This document shows positions 40,354 to 49,229 of a stretch of DNA of 64,000 nucleotides, one piece after another; within the stretch, counting starts at the first letter, position 1, and the number at the start of each line of letters is the position of its first letter. Location: positions 992,001-1,056,000 of the forward strand of contig CAWFXE010000002.1 in the NCBI GenBank assembly GCA_963819715.1, read 5' to 3'. The position numbers and the translations under genes were made by a program. The notes beneath the pieces were generated by a model. The model did not search any database. It was given only the letters and a program-made list of their open reading frames with translations, and was not told the origin of the DNA. The stretch is from DASUPK01 sp963819715. Lineage in GTDB: Bacteria; Actinomycetota; Thermoleophilia; Solirubrobacterales; 70-9.

Positions 40354-41480
40354 CGGGTGCCCTCGACCTTCTCCCAGCCGATCGGCACGGACCCGGCGCG
40401 GAGGCGGTCCCAGAGTCCCACTGCGATGGAGGCGGTCACGGTCACGTAGTAGTAGGCGATCCTGAACGGAAGGACGGGGACGAAGCGCCCGAGCAGCGCT
40501 CCGACCAGCAGCGCCAGCTGCAGGGCCATCGACAGGGTGTAGACCCAGCCGTGCCCCAGCAGGGCCACGTTGGCTCCGAGGACGACCAGGTGCAGCCAGG
40601 GCGTCAGGTAGCGGAGCAGGCGGTGGGAGTAAATCTCCAGGGCGTAGCCGGGACCGTAACCGCGGGGGTCGAGCATCCCCCACCGAAGCATCACGTCCCA
40701 GAGCCCCCACATCATCCGGCGCTTTCGGCGGAACTCGCCTTCGACGGTCGGCGCCATCTTCTCCTCCGCGACCGCGACCGGCTCGTAGACGGCCCGCCAG
40801 CCGCGCTTGGTGAGCTCGAAGGGGAAGCCGATGTCCTGGCCGCGGCTCGGATCCAGCTCGATGTAGGCCTCGCGGCGAACCGCGTAGATCGCGCCGTTGC
40901 CCGCCGTGATGCCCGCGAGGCGGGTCTCCATCGAGCGGACCGCCATCTCGTAGCGCCAGTACAGGCCCTCCTGGTTGCCGCCCTCGCCTCCCTCGAAGCG
41001 GACCTGGCCGCAGGCGTAGCCGACGCGGGAATCCGCGAAGCGGGCAATCAGCCGGCGCAGGGCGTCCGGGCGCCAATAGCTGTTCGCGTCGGAGAAGGCC
41101 AGGATCGTGCCCTCCGCGTCGCGAACCGCCTGGTTGAGGGCCGCAACCTTGCCGCCTCGGGGGAGCTCCAGCACGCGGTCGGCGCCGGCATCGCGCGCCA
41201 GCTCGGCCGTGCGGTCGCTGGAACCGTCGGAGGCGACCACGATCTCAAGGCGATCCGCCGGGTAGTCGAGGGCCCGGGCGTTGGCGATCTTCCCCTCGAT
41301 CACCTGCTCCTCGTCGTAGGCGGGGATGACCAAGGTGACGCGGGGCAGCTCGCCCTCGGCCTCGGGCGAGATCCCGTCCTCTCCGAAGACCTTCGACAGC
41401 GCCCAGAGCAGCAGCGGGTAGCCGAGGTGGGCATAGACGATCAGGCCGGCCGCGGCCCAGAAGACGATCTCGAGCGCCAT
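40350..41480 (-). CDS. Membrane glycosyltransferase, family 2
   Basis: 376 residues. N-terminal helix, then GT-A domain: RVTLVIPAYDEEQVIEGKI, LEIVVASDGSSDRTAELA, FSDANSYWRPDALRRL (DxD region) and ITAGNGAIYAVRREAY, with KRRMMWGLWDVMLRWG after it. Two or three C-terminal helices follow. The order is that of processive or membrane-associated GT2 enzymes. It is 10 bases after the GT4 gene and overlaps the initiating transferase. The sugar is unknown. Confidence 0.9.
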   Translation of the reverse strand: MALEIVFWAAAGLIVYAHLGYPLLLWALSKVFGEDGISPEAEGELPRVTLVIPAYDEEQVIEGKIANARALDYPADRLEIVVASDGSSDRTAELARDAGADRVLELPRGGKVAALNQAVRDAEGTILAFSDANSYWRPDALRRLIARFADSRVGYACGQVRFEGGEGGNQEGLYWRYEMAVRSMETRLAGITAGNGAIYAVRREAYIELDPSRGQDIGFPFELTKRGWRAVYEPVAVAEEKMAPTVEGEFRRKRRMMWGLWDVMLRWGMLDPRGYGPGYALEIYSHRLLRYLTPWLHLVVLGANVALLGHGWVYTLSMALQLALLVGALLGRFVPVLPFRIAYYYVTVTASIAVGLWDRLRAGSVPIGWEKVEGTR

Positions 41481-41490
41481 GGGCGGGGGA

Positions 41491-42603
41491 TTATCGGCGG
41501 TCGAGGAGCTCTTCGTAGAGGGCCATGGTGGACTCGGCGATCTGCTCCCAGGATGAGACGTTCGCGGCCTCGCGCTCAGCGCCGGCCGCGAGCGCTGCGG
41601 CGGTGTCGCGATCGGCGATCAGCTCCTTGATCGCCTCCGCCAGAGCATCGGGGTCCTCCGGCGGGACGAGGCGAGCGGCCCCCCGCTCGGCGATCTCAGT
41701 GAAGCCACCCACAGCGCTCAGGATGAGGGGGCGGTCGAAGGCGAGGGCCGTGTAGAGCACGCCCGACTGCTCGATGTTCCGGTACGGCAGGACGACGACG
41801 TCCGCGCGGCGCATGAACGCCGGGATCTCGGCATCGGGGATGAACCGGTCGACGAAACGAACCCTGCCGGGCGCGCGATCGGCCAGCTCGCGCAGCTCAT
41901 CCATCGGCATCCGGGGCATGCCGACGATCCACAACTCCGCTCCCTGGACCCGCTCGAATGCGCGGAGGAGGACGTCGGTTCCCTTGTAGGGGCGGATCAG
42001 GCCGAAGGCGAGGATCACCGGAGCCTCGACCTCCTGGAGCTCGGCGGACAGCGGAACCTCGTTCCGCTGCCCGGTGAGGTAGTCGAAGGCTCCGTGCGGG
42101 ATCACTCGCAGCCGGTCGGGCGGAACGCCGAAGTCGTCCTGCAGCCGCCCCGCGCCATGCTCGGAGTGCACCACGACCGCGTCCATCTTGGCGAGCAGCT
42201 TGGTGAGGCTGCGGCCGATGCGCGAGTCCCGCTCCGGGAGGCGCCAGTGCATCGTGTAGAGGCGCGGGCGCTTGGGCGGGAGCAGCCGGCGGTCCAGTCC
42301 CGGGATCGGCAGCCACTGGAAGTGGACGATGTCGGCGCGCTCGGCCACTCGCCGGTAGCGCCTCATGTCCGGAATGTGCTCGAGGGCGCGCAGCAAGCGG
42401 CGGCGGCGGGACCCGATTCCCGGCCGCGAACCGCGCCGGTAGAAGTGCTCGATCACCTCGTAGCCCTGCTCGTTCGGAACCGGGCCATAGGGAAAACGGG
42501 CCGTGACCAGCTCCACTTCCGCTCCGGCACGGGCGAGCGCGCCCGAGAGGGCGTGGTCGTACGGTGGCGTGTAGGCCGCCGGATCGACGATCTGGACGCG
42601 CAT
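41491..42603 (-). CDS. Glycosyltransferase, family 4
   Basis: 370 residues. GT-B fold: N-terminal MRVQIVDPAAYTPPYDHAL and RADIVHFQWLPIPGL, an acceptor region with HSEHGAGRL, then the donor domain: FGLIRPYKGTDVLLRAFERV, LWIVGMPRM and PYRNIEQSGVLYTALAFDRP (the E-x7-E-like region). First gene of the minus-strand arm; its ATG is only 17 bases from the divergent GTG at 42621, so their promoters must overlap each other or the opposite coding sequence. Confidence 0.88.
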   Translation of the reverse strand: MRVQIVDPAAYTPPYDHALSGALARAGAEVELVTARFPYGPVPNEQGYEVIEHFYRRGSRPGIGSRRRRLLRALEHIPDMRRYRRVAERADIVHFQWLPIPGLDRRLLPPKRPRLYTMHWRLPERDSRIGRSLTKLLAKMDAVVVHSEHGAGRLQDDFGVPPDRLRVIPHGAFDYLTGQRNEVPLSAELQEVEAPVILAFGLIRPYKGTDVLLRAFERVQGAELWIVGMPRMPMDELRELADRAPGRVRFVDRFIPDAEIPAFMRRADVVVLPYRNIEQSGVLYTALAFDRPLILSAVGGFTEIAERGAARLVPPEDPDALAEAIKELIADRDTAAALAAGAEREAANVSSWEQIAESTMALYEELLDRR

Positions 42604-42620
42604 GGGCGAGCATTGTCGCC

Positions 42621-43550
42621 GTGCTGGTCTCCTATTGCGTCGTGAACACCAACGGGCGGGAGCCCCTGCTCGCGTGTTTGGACGCGATCGAGCGGACGAC
42701 CCCGCCCGATCTCGAGTATGAGGTTCTCGTGCTCGACAACGCCTCGGACGACGGGTCGCCCGATGCGGTGCGGGCTCTGGACCGCGACATCAGGCTGATC
42801 GCCCTCGACCGGCGGGGCGGCAAGGCCGCCAACGACAGCCGGCTGTTGCAGGAGGCGCGCGGTGAGTTCTGCCTGCTGCTGAACGAGGACTCCGAGCTCG
42901 AGCCCGGCGCCGTGGCCGCTTTGGTGGGGGCGCTGCAGGGCGATCGCGATGCCGCGGCTGCGGGAGCTCAGCTGCTTGCCTCGGACGGCCGCGAGGTCCC
43001 GTGCGCCTGGAAGTTGCCGAGCGGTGAGACGGCACTGGCCGGCGCCCTCTTCCTGCACCGGCGCTTCACCGTGGAGAGCGGTGGCGCCGGGACGCGCCCG
43101 GTCGGCTGGGTCCAGTCGAGCGCGATGATGGTGCGGCGCCGGGCAGCCGAGCGGGTCGGCTGGCTCGATCCCGAGTTCTTCGTCTACTCCGACGAGACCG
43201 ACTTCTGCAAGCGCCTCCAGGACGCGGGCTGGAAGATCCTCTACGTCCCCTCGGCCCGCGCGATCCACCACGACCAGATGGCGCAGGACGACAGCGGTAC
43301 CGAGCGGCGAATCGTCGAATACCACCGCAACCAGGACCGCTACCTCCGCAAGCACCTGGGCCGGATCGAGGCGATGCTGTTGCGCCCGCTGCTCGCCTGG
43401 CCTCAGCTGGTGCGTGCCGCCGCGGCTGTCTTCCTCCCCGGGCACTCACCGAAGCGCTACTGGCTCCATGCCCGTCAGGCGCTGCTGCCCGGGCGGGGCC
43501 AGGGCATCCGCGAAGCGGCCGAGGCGTACAACCGGGCCCTAGGGTCGTAG
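42621..43550 (+). CDS. Glycosyltransferase, family 2 (rhamnosyltransferase-like)
   Basis: 309 residues from GTG 42621 (MLVSYCVVNTNGREPLLACL). EVLVLDNASDDGSPDAVRAL, RGEFCLLLNEDSELEPGAVA (DxD-like NED) and VQSSAMMVRRRAAERVGWLDPEFFVYSDETDFCKRLQDAGWKI are typical of GT2 rhamnosyl- or N-acetylglucosaminyl-type enzymes of polysaccharide clusters. No membrane segment. It starts divergently 17 bases from the GT4 gene, with 2 bases to the next gene. Confidence 0.87.
   Translation: MLVSYCVVNTNGREPLLACLDAIERTTPPDLEYEVLVLDNASDDGSPDAVRALDRDIRLIALDRRGGKAANDSRLLQEARGEFCLLLNEDSELEPGAVAALVGALQGDRDAAAAGAQLLASDGREVPCAWKLPSGETALAGALFLHRRFTVESGGAGTRPVGWVQSSAMMVRRRAAERVGWLDPEFFVYSDETDFCKRLQDAGWKILYVPSARAIHHDQMAQDDSGTERRIVEYHRNQDRYLRKHLGRIEAMLLRPLLAWPQLVRAAAAVFLPGHSPKRYWLHARQALLPGRGQGIREAAEAYNRALGS
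43540..43545 (+). promoter_or_regulatory. Putative -10 box (TAGGGT) before the gene at 43553
   Basis: TAGGGT ends 7 bases before ATG 43553 and lies inside the end of the upstream glycosyltransferase gene. It may be an internal promoter for the following gene. Confidence 0.35.
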
Positions 43551-43552
43551 CC

Positions 43553-44578
43553 ATGCGGATCCTCGAGGTGACCCAGATGTGGCCGAGCCCGGAGCAGCCC
43601 GACCTGGGCAGCTTCCTGGTGCCGCTGACGCGCGAGCTCGAAGAGCTCGGGCACGAGGTCGAGGTCAGCTCAATCAGCCAGCGCGGCGGTTCCAGGTCGA
43701 AGTACGTGAGGCTCGTGCGGGAGTCGCGCGCGGCGGCACGCCGATTCAAGCCGGATGTCGTCTTCGCGCACTTCCTTTTCCCCTCAGGCGCTGCTGGAGC
43801 GCTGGCGGCGCGGGCAGCCGGGGCGCCGCTGGTGGTGATGGCTCACGGGCAGGACGTCGCCAACCTCGGCCGGATTCCGGGCGTCACCGCCGCAACGCGC
43901 TGGGTGCTGCGCCGCTCATCGGCGGTGATCGCGAACTCGCGCTGGCTGGCCGATCGCTTGACGGAGAAGATCCCGGCGGCCGAGCCAAAGATCGAGATCG
44001 CCGATTGCGGCGTGGACCTAGACACCTTCTCGCCTCGCCCTGCGGCGGAGGTCCGCCGTGCTCTCGGCTGGGACGGGGAGGGCCCGGCATTCCTCTGCGT
44101 CGGCTCGCTGATCGAGCGCAAGAACGTGGAGCGCCTGAGCGACGCCTTCGCGGCGATGGGGCGCGGCCGCCTCGCATTCGTCGGCGACGGCGCCGAGCGA
44201 AGCAAGCTCGAGGGTCAGTCCGGCGTCACCCTGGTCGGCCGGATCCCACAGCAGGACGTTCCCCAATGGGTCGCCGCTTGCGACGTCCTCTGCCAGCCGT
44301 CCCTCATCGAGCCATTCGGGCAGGCGACGCTGGAGGCCATGGCGATGGAGCGGAGCGTGGTCGCGACGAAGGTCGGCGGCCCGCCAGAGTTCGTCACTCC
44401 CGAAGCGGGCGTGCTGGTCGATCCCGACGACACCGACGGGCTCATCCGGGCGCTGGAGCGGGCCGCCGAGCTGCCCTCGCCGAACCCGGCAGCGCGCGAG
44501 GCCGCCAAGGCGCATGACGTGAAGAAGATGGCGGCGCGGATGGCGGCTCTGCTGGAGCGGGCAACCGGCGCGAGCTGA
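43553..44578 (+). CDS. Glycosyltransferase, family 4
   Basis: 341 residues. GT-B fold: MRILEVTQMWPSPEQPDLGS, KPDVVFAHFLFPSGAAGALA, PLVVMAHGQDV, VIANSRWLADRL, then FLCVGSLIERKNVERLSDAF, RLAFVGDGAERSKLEG and LIEPFGQATLEAMAMERSVVATKVGGPPEFV (EPFGxxxxEA motif). A full retaining GT4 signature. It ends the plus-strand arm; the 153 bases to the convergent flippase stop hold no recognised gene or terminator. Confidence 0.93.
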   Translation: MRILEVTQMWPSPEQPDLGSFLVPLTRELEELGHEVEVSSISQRGGSRSKYVRLVRESRAAARRFKPDVVFAHFLFPSGAAGALAARAAGAPLVVMAHGQDVANLGRIPGVTAATRWVLRRSSAVIANSRWLADRLTEKIPAAEPKIEIADCGVDLDTFSPRPAAEVRRALGWDGEGPAFLCVGSLIERKNVERLSDAFAAMGRGRLAFVGDGAERSKLEGQSGVTLVGRIPQQDVPQWVAACDVLCQPSLIEPFGQATLEAMAMERSVVATKVGGPPEFVTPEAGVLVDPDDTDGLIRALERAAELPSPNPAAREAAKAHDVKKMAARMAALLERATGAS

Positions 44579-44731
44579 CTCCGTCCGCCCGGACGAAGAT
44601 GACCGGCGTACTGGAGCGACCCGGTCGCACCACTGTGGGGCCTCCCGGCAACTGGCCTGGCAGCCCTTGCCCTACTCGTCGGCTCCTTCCTGATCCAGGG
44701 TGAGACCGACGAGAGCCTCGGCCCGCCCGAT

Positions 44732-46318
44732 TTAGCGGATCGCGTCCTCGTCTCGCTGCTCGGCCTCGAGGGTCTCGCGGGTCAGGCGCGGGCCCCGGCC
44801 TCGCATTTCCTCGGGCTCCTCGTCTTCATCCTCGGGCTCCGGCGGCGGCGCCTCGCGCAGCCTTACGAGCGCGGCCTTGACGTACGACGGGCTGAGCACC
44901 CGGCCGGCTGCATCGCGCTCCTCGTCGTTGAGGAAGCCGGTGCCCCACAGCACCAGCGGATAGACCAGCCAGAGCCCGGTTCTGCCTGCCAACCCCCAGA
45001 AGCCGCTGGTCGGCAGCAGCAGCTCGCCGGCGAGTACCAGCACGATGGCGAGCCCAGCGGCCTGCGCGAGGCGCAGCCATTCGTACGGCACCCTGAACAG
45101 CCGCTGCGTGAAGACGTACATCAACACGAGCACCACGGCGTAGGAGGCCACCAGCGAGATGCCGGCCCCCACGATCCCCATCGACGGCAGCAGGATCAGG
45201 TTGAGCGCGATGTTGACCACCGTCCCGGCGCCCGTCGCCGGGAAGCTGAGCTCCGTCCGGCCGGTGCGACCGAGGATGATCACGAGGACGAGGTAGAGCG
45301 CGTAGAGCATCACTCCGGTCGAAACCAGGCCGATCGTCTGGTAGGAGTCGAAGAACTCGGGCCCCGCCAGCACCCGGACGATCCAGCGGGAGAGCAGCCA
45401 GAGGCCCAGTACGAAGAAGGTCGTCACCGAGACGAACCAGGTGACGATCACGGCGTAGGCCCGGCGAGCCTCGTCGTCATCCTGGATCGAGTAGGCGAGG
45501 GGCGGCCAGGCGAGCTGGAATCCCTTGACGAGGACGTTGACCGCCTGGGCGAACTTAACCGAGAGGCTGTAGAGGCCCGCGTCGCCGAGTCCGACGAGCC
45601 GAACGATCAGCAACCGGTCGATGAAGTTGAGGGAGTAGAGGGAGAGCTCCGCCGGCATGGTCGGCAGCCCCCAGCGGAGCATGCGGCGCCAGAGCGCGAA
45701 ATCGGGGATCAGGGCGAGCCGACGTCGCTGCGCGACGATCAGGCCGGCCAGGAAGAGGGCCCCGGTTGCGTACTGGCCCCAGAGCAGCCCGCTCGCGCCC
45801 TTGCCCTCCCCCACCACGAGCCAGACGGTGACCGGGATCGTCACCAGGACGTTCGAGACCGTGAAGAAGAAGTAGGCCTTGGCGTGCTCGTCGATGCGGA
45901 AGAGCGCGGTCAGGAACTCGAACATCGTGAAGACCCAGAGACCGAAGATCGCGATGCGCATCAGGTCCGGGTCGGAGTGGTCGAGCAGCAGCCGCGAGAG
46001 CGGCTCGGCGAGGGGCAGAGCGATCAGCAGGCCGATCGTCGTCGTCCAGAGCAGGGACGCGAACGCGGTCTTCACCACCTGGTCCGGGACCTCGTCGGCC
46101 TGGTAGTAGAAGCGCAGCAGGGCCTCGATGATCCCGAGGCGGATGACGATGCTGGCGGCGATCACGCCCGTGATCAGGACCTCAGCGGCGCCGTAGTCGG
46201 CCGGGGTCAGATACCGCGTGTAGAGCGGCAGCAGCGCGACCGCGATCAGCTTCGAGATCACGCTGGAAGCCGTGTACGCGGCCCCCGTGGTCGCCAGGCG
46301 GCGGAGATATCCGGTCAT
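44732..46318 (-). CDS. Polysaccharide flippase (Wzx/MATE-like, MVF superfamily)
   Basis: 528 residues, about 12-14 membrane helices. The N-terminus MTGYLRRLATTGAAYTASSV and PLYTRYLTPADYGAAEVLIT are characteristic of Wzx-type oligosaccharide flippases, and FLTALFRIDEHAKAYFFFTV also fits. A charged cytoplasmic tail of about 40 residues (PPPEPEDEDEEPEEMRGRGP) extends beyond the usual end. It should move undecaprenyl-linked repeat units across the membrane. Separated from the polymerase-like gene by 2 bases. Confidence 0.9.
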   Translation of the reverse strand: MTGYLRRLATTGAAYTASSVISKLIAVALLPLYTRYLTPADYGAAEVLITGVIAASIVIRLGIIEALLRFYYQADEVPDQVVKTAFASLLWTTTIGLLIALPLAEPLSRLLLDHSDPDLMRIAIFGLWVFTMFEFLTALFRIDEHAKAYFFFTVSNVLVTIPVTVWLVVGEGKGASGLLWGQYATGALFLAGLIVAQRRRLALIPDFALWRRMLRWGLPTMPAELSLYSLNFIDRLLIVRLVGLGDAGLYSLSVKFAQAVNVLVKGFQLAWPPLAYSIQDDDEARRAYAVIVTWFVSVTTFFVLGLWLLSRWIVRVLAGPEFFDSYQTIGLVSTGVMLYALYLVLVIILGRTGRTELSFPATGAGTVVNIALNLILLPSMGIVGAGISLVASYAVVLVLMYVFTQRLFRVPYEWLRLAQAAGLAIVLVLAGELLLPTSGFWGLAGRTGLWLVYPLVLWGTGFLNDEERDAAGRVLSPSYVKAALVRLREAPPPEPEDEDEEPEEMRGRGPRLTRETLEAEQRDEDAIR

Positions 46319-46320
46319 GG

Positions 46321-47880
46321 CTAGCCCGCGACTGTAGGCGGCGCTGGAGTTTCCGCTGGTGGCGCGGATTCAGCCTCGCGGCGTGGCCACTCGCCCGCGC
46401 CCATCTCGGCCGCCAGCACCCCGCCGAGAGCCAGGAGCGCCCACGTGAGCGGATCGGTCAGATACGCCGCGTAGCCGACCGTGTGGATGAGCAGCGCCGT
46501 GAAGGCCGCGGCCACTCCGATCCGCGCCGGACCGAGCTCTACGCGGCCCTCACCCTCGATCGGCTTGAACGGAGCTCCAAAGCCCGGCGAGATCGCCCGC
46601 ATGCCGGAGAAGGCCGTCCAGAGGGCCGTCGCCAGCAGCGCCAGATAGGCGATCACCCCGACCGCCCCCTGCTCGGCGGCGACCGTCACGGGCTCAGTGT
46701 GCGAAATCGTCGTCTCGCCCGCCGGGACGTTCTCCTCCCTCGCGAAGGCCTTGGAGAATGAGGCCGAGCCGTAGCCGTAGAGCGGCCGGTGCTTCGCGAG
46801 CTTGATGCCGCCTGAGACCAGGCTGCTGTGCCCTTCGGTGACGGTCCGCGTGGACTCGTTGGAGCCGCCGGCGAGGAAAAGAACACCGGTTGCTATCGCC
46901 ACCACCGCGACCGGCACCGCCACGATCGCCCAGCGGACACTCCACCGCAGCCCGGTCAGGACGGCCAGGCCGATGAAGAGCGCGATGAAGCTGGTCTGCG
47001 AGAAGGCGAAGACGAGTCCCGCGAACACGATCGCGACGGCTCCGGTGAGCAGGTACGTCAGGCGCCGGTCCGCCACCCAGGCGATCGCGGTGGTGGCGAG
47101 CAGGATGGCGGTCACCAGATAGCGGCCGTAGATGTTCGGATCCCAAAAGAGCGAGTTGACCCGGAAGTAGAAGTGGAAGTCGTTCGAGGCGTCGAGCTTC
47201 CCGTTCCAGAAGATGTCCTGGGCGACGAACTGACCGACCCCGATCAGCGCGAAGATCACGCCCTCGGCCAGCAGAACCGCCAGGCCGAACTTGAGGAGCC
47301 GCCGGTCCCAGGTCGCCTCAGCCAGGAGGGAGAAGAGGATGGCGAACGGGACCAGGAAGAAGCCGACGTTGCGGGCGGCGAACGCCACGTCCTCCGAATA
47401 GACCGTCTGCAGGGCGTAGAGAGAGATGACCAGCACGAGCGCCAGGATCAGCGGCTTGGGCAGCCTGCGAAGCCTGGTCCGGCCTCGAATCGTGTCCGCC
47501 GCCGTCGCCAGCACGCCGGACCCGATCACCACGTAGAGGGGCACCAGGAGGTTCACGGCCTGGCCGCCCGCCACGTGCAGCCTGACCCGGAAGGGCAGCG
47601 TCGCTATCACGAGCAGGGGCAGCAGGACCGGCCAGCGCAGCATGGCCGCGGCGCCGACCGCCAGGACGGCGATGCCCGCCACGATCAGCGCGGCGAACTC
47701 CGGCGGGTGGCCGCGAAGCGTGCTCAGGTCGTCCCAGCCCTGGCCGGCGATCAGCGCCAGCGCCAGCACGCCGGCCATCACCAGCCCCGCGACGCGCTGC
47801 CGCGGGTCCGAGGCGAGCAAGGAGAGCGACATGGCGCCCGCGGCGGCCAGGCAGCCGATCACCTCGAGGGTCTCGCTCAC
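46321..47880 (-). CDS. O-antigen polymerase/ligase family membrane protein (Wzy-like)
   Basis: 519 residues from GTG 47880, with about 11-12 helices. The large exterior loop between late helices carries VSGGIKLAKHRPLYGYGSAS and ISHTEPVTVAAEQGAVGVIAYLALL, the Wzy_C-type block with conserved Arg/His. It would polymerise flipped repeat units or attach them to an acceptor; sequence alone does not separate the two. It overlaps the FlgD-Ig gene by 4 bases (GTGA) and is followed by the flippase gene. Confidence 0.88.
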   Translation of the reverse strand: MSETLEVIGCLAAAGAMSLSLLASDPRQRVAGLVMAGVLALALIAGQGWDDLSTLRGHPPEFAALIVAGIAVLAVGAAAMLRWPVLLPLLVIATLPFRVRLHVAGGQAVNLLVPLYVVIGSGVLATAADTIRGRTRLRRLPKPLILALVLVISLYALQTVYSEDVAFAARNVGFFLVPFAILFSLLAEATWDRRLLKFGLAVLLAEGVIFALIGVGQFVAQDIFWNGKLDASNDFHFYFRVNSLFWDPNIYGRYLVTAILLATTAIAWVADRRLTYLLTGAVAIVFAGLVFAFSQTSFIALFIGLAVLTGLRWSVRWAIVAVPVAVVAIATGVLFLAGGSNESTRTVTEGHSSLVSGGIKLAKHRPLYGYGSASFSKAFAREENVPAGETTISHTEPVTVAAEQGAVGVIAYLALLATALWTAFSGMRAISPGFGAPFKPIEGEGRVELGPARIGVAAAFTALLIHTVGYAAYLTDPLTWALLALGGVLAAEMGAGEWPRREAESAPPAETPAPPTVAG

Positions 47881-48323
47881 GTGCCCGGCCCCTGAGCCGT
47901 GATCGTCCTGTGCTCACCGGGGGTCAGGACCCGGTCGAGCCCGTGGAAGGTGAGGCGCATCCGATAGACGCCGGCCGGAACGGGCTGCCCTGCCTCATTG
48001 GTCCCATCCCAATCGAAGCAGTGGGCGCCTGCCTTCGCCGTGTTGGGGGCGCTGTTGCTGCCGGTCAGCACCGCGGCCTGGGCCAGGATCCGGACCACCT
48101 GATCCGAGTGGTCGATCACAGCCACCTGGACCGTGTCGTCCCGGGTCTGCTGGAAGCACACCCGGTAGCCGCCGCCACGGTGCTTCTTGATGCGGGTCTG
48201 GCTGACGACCGGCCCCTCGTCGCGGACGTGCTGCGTCACGACTATCGCGGCCGCGGTCGCCGCCAGCAGCAGCGAGACCACCAGGGCGGAGATCAGGACG
48301 GCCGATCGACTGCGCTCGCTCAC
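47877..48323 (-). CDS. Membrane-anchored protein with FlgD-type Ig domain
   Basis: 148 residues from GTG 48323 (MSERSRSAVLISALVVSLLL). One N-terminal helix is followed by an exterior beta-sandwich ending in CFDWDGTNEAGQPVPAGVYRMRLTF, the hallmark of FlgD_ig domains (also found in secretion-system and adhesion proteins). No flagellar genes are nearby. A CFQQTR...CFDWDG cysteine pair could form a disulfide. Placed between the LytR_C protein and the polymerase with a 4-base overlap, so probably an accessory of polysaccharide assembly (inference). Confidence 0.75.
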   Translation of the reverse strand: MSERSRSAVLISALVVSLLLAATAAAIVVTQHVRDEGPVVSQTRIKKHRGGGYRVCFQQTRDDTVQVAVIDHSDQVVRILAQAAVLTGSNSAPNTAKAGAHCFDWDGTNEAGQPVPAGVYRMRLTFHGLDRVLTPGEHRTITAQGPGT

Positions 48324-48348
48324 AGGGCGGCCGGACTGACCGGTTGGC

Positions 48349-49194
48349 TCAGATTCCCGAGCCGGTCGTGTCGCTGACCCCAGTGGTGCTCGACGCGCCC
48401 GCCTGGTCGTCTCCCAGGACGACCGCAACCGGGTTGCCCTCCGAGGCCGTTCGCACCTCGTTGTTCATCGGCCGGGTCTGCTGGATGCCGACGACGTCGG
48501 CGACGCCCGCGGCGCACGGCTGACCATCCGTGGGATCGAACATGACCACGCTGGTCGGGAACGGCGTGGTCGTGTTGCCCACCGGTCCAACCCTGTATCC
48601 GTGCTGCTTCAAGGGGGCGGAGGAGTCGGCGGCAAGGCCTGGGGTTGCGGTCCCGTTGAGCACGGCGACCTTCGTCTGGCTCGGCGGACACGGCCCCTTC
48701 TCCTTCTTGCCTGAGCTGGCGGTGGTGGAGTCCGACGATCCGCCGGTGACCTTGCTCACCCCAAATGCGACGCCGGCGATCAGGAGGATGGCGCCGACCA
48801 CGATCACGGCCAGAGAGAGGGGCTCGGAAAGCCAGGCCGGGCGCTCGCGGCCGCCACCGGGGCCCCGCCGGCGCTTCTCGAATCGCTGGCGGCGCTCCGC
48901 CGCCTGCCGGGCGAGCTCGGCCCGCCTGAAGGCCTCGGCATCGTTGGGCGCCGCCGCCGCCGCGGCGGCGGCGGCCTTCTCGGGCTCCTTGGTGGTGGAG
49001 GCGACGGCGGTCGCCGTCCGCTCCGCCGGTGCAATGGACTCGCCGTCCTCGGCGCCCTCAACAAGGAAGCTCGCCTGCTCGCGCAACCGGCGGATGTCAC
49101 GCGCCTGGGCGAAATAGAGCAGCGCGAGAAGGGCCAACCCGAGGAACGAGGCAAGGCCCGCGACTGCACCGGCTTCCTTCAGAAGGCTGCTCAT
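48349..49194 (-). CDS. LytR C-terminal domain protein
   Basis: 281 residues. An N-terminal helix (AGLASFLGLALLALLYFAQARDIRRLRE) is followed by a charged linker with a nine-Ala run and a second helix (LAVIVVGAILLIAGVAFGVS). The LytR_C domain comes last: TKVAVLNGTATPGLAADSSA, LKQHGYRVGPVGNTTTPF, then ADVVGIQQTRPMN. LytR_C occurs beside LytR-CpsA-Psr enzymes that attach polymers to peptidoglycan, but no LCP catalytic domain is present here. It may help dock the polysaccharide to the wall (inference). Confidence 0.82.
   Translation of the reverse strand: MSSLLKEAGAVAGLASFLGLALLALLYFAQARDIRRLREQASFLVEGAEDGESIAPAERTATAVASTTKEPEKAAAAAAAAAPNDAEAFRRAELARQAAERRQRFEKRRRGPGGGRERPAWLSEPLSLAVIVVGAILLIAGVAFGVSKVTGGSSDSTTASSGKKEKGPCPPSQTKVAVLNGTATPGLAADSSAPLKQHGYRVGPVGNTTTPFPTSVVMFDPTDGQPCAAGVADVVGIQQTRPMNNEVRTASEGNPVAVVLGDDQAGASSTTGVSDTTGSGI
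48950..48975. repeat. Perfect 26-base GC palindrome encoding the poly-Ala run
   Basis: GCCGCCGCCGCCG joined to its exact reverse complement CGGCGGCGGCGGC, inside the LytR_C gene. On the coding strand it is a run of GCC/GCG alanine codons that switches from one codon to the other at the centre, which creates the self-complementarity. The mRNA would fold into a very stable hairpin within the linker-coding segment. Confidence 0.85.
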
Positions 49195-49229
49195 GGCCGC
49201 GGCGCGGGATGTTAAGCCGATTCGGGCGG

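Noticed and set aside
44579..44731. A short hydrophobic peptide (PATGLAALALLVGSFLIQGE) on the plus strand after the GT4 gene
   Set aside because: No start codon or ribosome-binding site in frame, and the frame continues as antisense of the flippase. Perhaps a remnant, but unsupported.
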